Shown piece after piece: positions 57,605 to 64,000 of a stretch of DNA of 64,000 nt. The notes under the pieces are model-generated. The model ran no database searches. It was not told the DNA's origin and saw only the letters and a list, made by a program, of their open reading frames with translations. The position numbers and the translations under genes are program-made. Position 1 is the first letter of the stretch. Every line of letters starts with the position of its first letter. Location: positions 58,800,633-58,864,632 of the forward strand of contig OX578280.1 in NCBI GenBank assembly GCA_951217055.1. Direction: 5' to 3'. This DNA comes from Gerris lacustris (Eukaryota; Arthropoda; Insecta; Hemiptera; Gerridae).

Positions 57605-60006
57605 TCACATTTATTAAGAGTACATAAACCAATAAACCAATACTAAAATTTAAGTACCTACTATAAAAGCTAATAAAAAGTTTATGAAAGTCATTTTTGA
57701 AATTTAAAGGCTTATTACTGCTGAGGGATTTAATAAAAGTATAATTCAAATTTTGTTATTTCGGGGAAGAAGCGCTTAAGGTGTATCAGGGTGCAGGATC
57801 TTTACGACAGTATTAATAAATTATAATTTATAAAAAGATTATGTCGCCTATGGTTCCACAATTCGTTATGCCAGATTTTGTCCTTAGTAGCACTCGTGCT
57901 GTTATATGCCAATTCTTAATCAGGGTTAAACCTCATTGATTGGACATGCGGATCCAACAACGAAAACTAAATCTATTAATATTATTCATATTTTTTTAAA
58001 AGCACACTAAGCTGTGATCCCCTTTTAAGAGATGTACCTATTTAAACGATGACAAGATGAAAAATATTTCTTAAACATCTGTCGAGAGGGCTTTTAGACT
58101 AGGGAGAGAAAATTAATAAACAAAAAAGCCTAGTAAGACCAAGAAAATATAAAGAGGCTTTAAACCTCATTTTTTACAGACGCAATAACCCTAGGTAAGT
58201 TTAAAAAAATGTCCTATCTCCTATTTTACGATGGAGTGTAATAGTTGTCAACACAGAATGGTCAAGAACAAAGACAATTACATAACGACGTTCATTATTA
58301 AAAGATTTAAAAGAGATGGAAGATGTATCCTAAACCTATTCGTACCAAACTCCAAAAGGAACCCGATAAACCATCTCAGTAATGCTACCGCCTGTTCCTA
58401 ATAATGTACTAACTTCCCCTCTTTACAGATTGTGGATATAGGATCATACAAAACTCTTCATACGAATATATTATCTGAATGCACGTCGTCCACCTGTATG
58501 TCTGACTTCTATTTCTATATTTAAACTCTAACCAGGGGGTCCAAGAGCTATCCATGCAGCTGTTCCTCTTTAAATCGACGACCAGATTTGGAGCGCCACC
58601 CGTAGTCTTTACACATACCTCATGCCGGCTATCGTATTAATAGAAACTCCAAATTAATTAGGATGACGATAAGACAAATGATTAAGGTGGTGATAAATCA
58701 CAAGTTATCGAGACTCTTGACAGTAGCAGTAAGATAGCTATATAAGGGAGAGGGAATGGGACTGCATCGTGGATTGGCTGGTGCATATGCATAACAGGAA
58801 AAGAACACACAATGCACCTTCAACTTTTTTTTAACATCACCATCAATCACTGAGTTGTAGACATCATTTTTTAACGGAAAACATCTAAAATAGTCACATC
58901 GTTGACCAAAAGAGGTGTGCCACAGTCACCTATTGTGACCGTGAGTTCTTCCACCAGACATCCCAGGGGGTCTTGGACCCCCATGGAGTATGGAGTCGTC
59001 GAAAGATTGGGGGAACGTTCTCCCTTGGCTACTGACTTCAAATATATTCATATAATAAATAACACTTGAAGACTTTAGACTTCATCATTATTAATTTTTA
59101 AAGCTATATATTATGGCTGAATATAGCCTATATTCAGTCCTAAGTTTCTCTTTTTCTGAAAATCCTGTTGGTTTCAATTTGAAATACTATGGTTACCCCA
59201 AGGCATCTTAATTTATTTTGTTTCCTTAGAAATAAGACAGTTAAGGTCTAAATTTGGTGTAACTCTTAGATTTATAGTTTTGAGTTGGAAGGTAAGAGTA
59301 AGTACGCTCTCCCCTGTACTGTCAACCCCCTAGTTGCTGTAAAACTTTCTTCAGCTCCCTGTTCTTCGAGTTACTGAGATTCAACAAAAAAATCCCCTTT
59401 TAGTCATTCTCTCCCGTAAACTTGTTGATAAACAAACTGCCTAACACCCAACACTGTCTATAGCTTCAAACCCCCTAGAGACAATTTGATTTATTGTTTT
59501 TAATTTAACTCATTTGCGACACTGTCAAGACTAAATGAGTTTCTTAAAGATTTTTTTTTTAAAGCCAAAACCTCATAACGATCTTAAACTTTAATTAAAA
59601 GAACATAGAGGTTCTAACTACCCCTCATAAGGACCATGAGGCAACTTCCCTCACTTCGACTTTAATAATAAGCGAAATGTCCCGCTCGCATCATAACAGA
59701 AATCAGAGAATTTGTTCTGACAAATTCAGACAATAAACCAATCAATATTGGTCTTAGAATAGAATAGAAAGTTTATTTGCTCATAAGTACAAGACTCATA
59801 AAGGAGTCTAAGCATCAAATCTATACTATTAATACAAGAAAAGAACAAAACAACCAAAACAATTATAATATATAGAATAACCTATAATGATATAACCTAT
59901 TTCTAGTAATAATAAAAGTTAGGATTATTAGCTTAGTAAAATAGTAAATGCTAAACTAGTTTCTTTTAGTAATAAAATATTTTAAAGGACAACTAGGCTA
60001 TTTTTT
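57605..60006. other. No gene recognised
   Basis: AT-rich with moderate-GC patches; no motif or repeat structure identified. Confidence 0.5.
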
Positions 60007-60725
60007 ACAATGTTTTTATTAGCTTGCTTTCTTGTTTGTTTGTTTGTCCAGTACAAATCTTGCAATCGATTTTTAACTAACTTCTCGAGTAGCTAGACAT
60101 TTGAAACTTTTAGAATAGCTCAGAACACGATGACGATGCAATATTTTAATACTTTTAGCCATCTTTCAGCAGAATTTAATTCGTTTTCAGCAAATTTTGC
60201 TGTATGGAAAGTTAGTTCGGAAAAAATCCGCAAGTTATTTTATTTGTCTTGACATGTCCCATATTTACAATCTTCATTTTTTCAAATTGGTGATTTTTTA
60301 TTATAGATGTAAACATTGAATGACAGCGAAAAAGGAAAAGTAAACAAATAAATAAATTAATTGACGTGTGACAACCAGGTTTGTTTACACTTGTGTCCTA
60401 GAAATCGGTTTGATTTTTATGCATCTGTACATCTTTACTTATACACATTTTTCTTTTTCTTCTCTTACTGTCACTACACGGGGGCATATCAATGGCACGG
60501 TTTAGATTCGGTGTTGGCGAGATCCGTTGTACAAAGATTTGTCCTTTTATAGGTTTAAGATCAGCTCTCTAGATGGTTGTCAATTATGTGAAGTAAATAA
60601 ATTCGGAACTTTTTTTTACTAACATTATATTATAACAATGACCATTATATCAACATTACATATGATTCAACAGAAAATATAAAATATAATATAAGGAGTT
60701 ATTTTTATCTTGTAATTATTTAAAC
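60007..60725 (+). repeat. Dispersed repeat, copy 2 (partner at 0.65-1.26 kb)
   Basis: Same block order as copy 1, plus about 100 extra bases around 60335-60490. Confidence 0.75.
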
Positions 60726-62157
60726 TCAATTTAAGGCTTTAACTCCAGAACAGGTCGGAAGAAAGACAACTTTTTGGCTTCTTACTACTTTCTCATATGT
60801 ATAAAGAGAAAGTATTGTGATGGTGCGAAAATTCGTTTTGAGATTTTGATGCATTTACAAGTAATTATGAATAACTAAACTATATATGTAATTGTAGTGA
60901 GATATAATTGGTTTAATCGATTAACATTGCAGAAACAATGACATTTGGAATTATTTTTTAATTTATTAAACACATATTTAACAATCAACTTATGAGTCTA
61001 TGATTTATATTATAAAAGTATTTTTATTTAGACACTATTAAGCTTCATTAACTTTTATTGACCTTGAACCTTTTCTTTTAATTTATATGTTTTTTTAATT
61101 TATCTATTCCTAGAAACATCTTGTGTTCATTTTAGATTTGGAATCAAAATCAAGATAGTTCGCTGGATAGAACCAATGCCAAAGGCAAGAAACCGAAGAA
61201 GTAAAACCAAAATAAAGATTATGGGACTGGGGCCAAAATAGCAAGACGATGATGACACTTGGTACATCAAGATGAACTAAGACAGGGGTCTGCCTTGGAA
61301 TCATGTGGGCATCTTACAATACAATTCTCTACAAGCCACGAACCACTAGTTCTAATCACTTCTTTTAAACCACCAGGTGTATTATTAGATTTACAATACA
61401 CCAAATATTGGAATGTTTCGGCTAATATATATTTTGAACATACAACAATACCCCGACTTATGTTATCCAGACTTACGTAAATTCGAAGTTAACACATGGC
61501 ACTGGTACTGAAAGTATGATCCTTCCATAATTACTTAAGTATCCGGAGTATTACTGTACTTATTTTATAATAAAACAAATAATGAGAAATAATTAATATA
61601 AACTGGTTTTATCTAGTTGGCTGTTATCTGAAAACAATTAAAGCTATATTTGAGACGCAAATAAACTTTTTTTTTTTTTTCTTTTTTACTTCCATGAAAA
61701 TGGAAGTATGGTGATACCCTCCAAAACGTGATTCCGAGATCTCTGTGAAGGAGGGGTCTTACGGACCCGGGGGTATCATTGAAATCCGTTTCATATACAT
61801 GTATGTCTGTGCGTACGTATGTATGTACGTACGTACGTACGTTCGTTCGGAACTTAAAACCTTTATAACATCGCTTCAAGACATCGTATTGAGATGCGGT
61901 TTTCGGCATTTTTTAGAACTTTGGACGGAAAAACTGATGGCGCAAACCCGAACATCGTAGCTTACGACGTTTCGGAGCTACAGTCACTTAAGCACGAAAT
62001 CGGTCTGTCGACGATAACTTTAGTAGGCTTTATTTGATTTCAATTTCCTTTGGGGTATATATGTGTCCTATATGGTAGATTGTACCTATACTTTTTGAGC
62101 AAAATCGGACAAGCGGTTTGGGAGATATTGGTATTTTAGTGTTTTTTTAAAGGTTTT
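60726..62157. other. Family F fragment, simple repeats, no gene
   Basis: 60785-60870 (ACTTTCTCATATGTATAAAGAGAAAGTATTG, GAGATTTTGATGCATTTACAAG) is the reverse of the 53.05-53.11-kb end of family F. ACTTCCATGAAAATGGAAGT (61688-61707) is a perfect small hairpin. A (TACG/TATG)n run lies at 61800-61850. Confidence 0.55.
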
Positions 62158-62561
62158 TTCGGAACCAAATTGCGGCTAAACTGAAAGTCGTATCGAAAAG
62201 CGGATAACACCAGTTTAACCAATTTTAAATAATCTACAACTTTTGTCATATGACTTTTTGTCGTAGGACCATCCCTTCTACCTTAAATAGTCATTTTTGT
62301 TAAATTTTCGACTTTGAGCTCTTATATTATTCGAAATAATTGACCGATTTATTTCGGAACCAAATTGCGGCTAAACTGTAAGTCGTATCGGAAAGCGGAT
62401 AACACCAGCGGTAACTGATTTTAAAAGATCTACAACTTTGGTCCTATGACTTTTTGTCGTAGGACCATCCCTTCTACCTTAAATAGAGACATGTTTTTCA
62501 GTTTTTTGTTAAATTTTCGACTTTGAGCTCTAATATCGTGTGCAATAATTGACCGATTTAA
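62158..62561 (+). repeat. 195-bp tandem duplication
   Basis: Both units begin TTCGGAACCAAATTGCGGCTAA and share GCGGATAACACCAG, TATGACTTTTTGTCGTAGGACC and TTAAATTTTCGACTTTGAGCTC. The second (from 62353) has about 18 extra bases near 62489. Confidence 0.95.
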
Positions 62562-64000
62562 TTTCTGATTAGGGTGCTTAAACCGCACATTAATGCCCTT
62601 TAAAACGAGTATTTATTATTGTAATTATTTGTAGTACTTATAAAGAAGAATCGAAATTTAAAAGTAAAAAAATACCGTCTTATTTACTTTGTAAACAATC
62701 ATTTTTATCGGCCACCACATCGGACACCACAACATTTCATGGAAGTCATGTGTGGGATTTCCACACCGGTACTTTGTAGTTATGATTTTAAAATAACTGA
62801 AGATTTGAGTCTTCCGGTGGTGACTGAATCTAGGCAATTGATGGTTCCTACATTTCACTTTCAACGCTGGAATCATCTTAAGGAATAATCACCCCTTGTT
62901 TTTTAAAAAAAAAAAATATCCTCCTCCCACTTAATTTTGCTACCAAATTTTAGTATCCTGGTAGGATTTTATGACTATTATAATTTGTTTTACCCTTAGA
63001 TAGGATAATTCTTTAATAACTAATATAAACATCCCCCCCCCCCTTGAATTATTAGCTTCTGTGCAACTCATGAACGAGTAGCGTTTTATACAATTATGCA
63101 TGCGCCAGCTAACAATAAAAAAATCTCCTAAATGCCAAATAACTTTGACTGTGGTTCATTCATAAATTCGCCGGTTTAACTATGTTCAGAACTACCCATT
63201 GCACAACTGTTTTTAACAACATATAACTGCAACTTGCAATACGATTATGCGTATGCGAAGACGCATGTTAAAGCTAGTCATGTTCATTGCAATTCAAAAG
63301 GATATTTATACAATTATACATACAAAAAAAACTGAATTAAGTTCGTATACCTGGTAAGGTTTTCTTCAGTCAATTTTACTATAGTGACTACAACATGGTT
63401 TTAAAAATAATTTGTGAATATAAAAATAATATTTAATATTATCGTTTTATTCGATCTTTTTTTATACCATTTATTATTATTCGGATTTTACCCTTTACAA
63501 AAATTAATAAATATAAAGAAAATATAGACTTTTAGACTATTAGTGTGACGATTTAATTCATTTTGTACAGATTTGTATATAAAATTTCGATTGATACCAA
63601 TAATGTCTTAATGGATGGGATTTGTTACGGATGAGTGGATGAAAAAAGACGATTTATAAATATTGATCTTATCTAGACAAAACTAACTTGATAGCTGATA
63701 AATGTAAATAAGATTAGAACAAACAAAAGACAATAATACTCAGGAAATATCCTAAGGGAAACAAGATCTTGCACGAAAACAAATATTCATAAATCCCCCT
63801 TTAGATTCATCATAAAAACTTTTATCAAAATCAGTCCAATAAATCGAACAAAACGTTCTCAGATAGAATTTGATACTGTATTTAAATCGCATAGTACATC
63901 TCATTAAATTGTTTTATTATTAAACATAATTAAAAATTGTTCAACAGGTGGGTTTTCGATTTACAACAAAATCAGATTTATTTTCATCCATATATCGGAA
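62562..64000. other. AT-rich, family F end at the window edge
   Basis: The last 70 bases (CACCTGTTGAAC in reverse, CAAAATCAGATTTATTTTCATC) belong to the same repeat as 25670-25770 and continue beyond the window. No gene. Confidence 0.5.

Overview
The window is AT-rich, low-gene-density eukaryotic DNA, most probably from an arthropod, and likely an insect. That reading rests on the mobile elements: Ty3/gypsy, a Jockey/R1-like non-LTR element with RNase H, mariner-like (PF16087/DUF4817-type) and hAT-type elements, many inverted-repeat elements and many microsatellites. I recognise no host protein-coding gene. Every credible coding stretch belongs to a transposable element, so this is an intergenic region or a large intron. 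There is no bacterial or phage content.

Layout. 0.6-1.3 kb: a dispersed repeat whose second copy lies at 60.0-60.7 kb, then a hammerhead-like hairpin. 1.5-6.7 kb: a nearly intact Ty3/gypsy retrotransposon on the minus strand. It has 155-bp LTRs differing at one base, an ATAG target duplication, a tRNA-Leu-type primer site, gag with a zinc knuckle, a textbook -1 frameshift signal (GGGAAAC plus hairpin), protease, and RT/RNase H/integrase. A frame break in a seven-base homopolymer separates protease from RT. 6.7-18 kb: mostly AT-rich DNA with small inverted-repeat elements, a 0.6-kb repeat with a long hairpin (14.1-14.7 kb; second copy 41.8-42.3 kb) and a rearranged mariner fossil (15.6-16.1 kb).

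18.3-20.9 kb: a long-TIR element interrupted by a 5'-truncated non-LTR retrotransposon with an intact 567-codon RT-thumb/RNase H/zinc-finger frame, poly(A) tail and 15-bp target duplication. 21-36 kb: microsatellites, a tRNA-like gene at 25.5 kb, inverted-repeat elements at 27.5-28.25, 29.2, 30.45 and 32.25-33.37 kb, and a 100-bp tandem repeat at 31.1 kb. 36-46 kb: a foldback element, a non-LTR zinc-finger fossil, and a mariner-like deletion derivative nested in a hAT-type element with a perfect 8-bp target duplication. 46-64 kb: paired short-TIR repeats, an 82-nt hairpin, a 70-bp tandem array, a large inverted pair at 52.5/54.3 kb, a 24-bp minisatellite at 57.4 kb and a 195-bp tandem duplication at 62.2 kb.

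How the parts work together: the gypsy element carries nearly everything needed for its own cycle. Gag makes the particle; ribosomes that slip at GGGAAAC make protease and the polymerase polyprotein; a tRNA-Leu-like primer starts cDNA synthesis; integrase inserts the product. The rest is mostly non-autonomous or fossil. The signals most worth follow-up are the frameshift cassette, a hairpin whose arms co-vary between two repeat copies, a recurring hammerhead-like motif and two layers of nested insertion.
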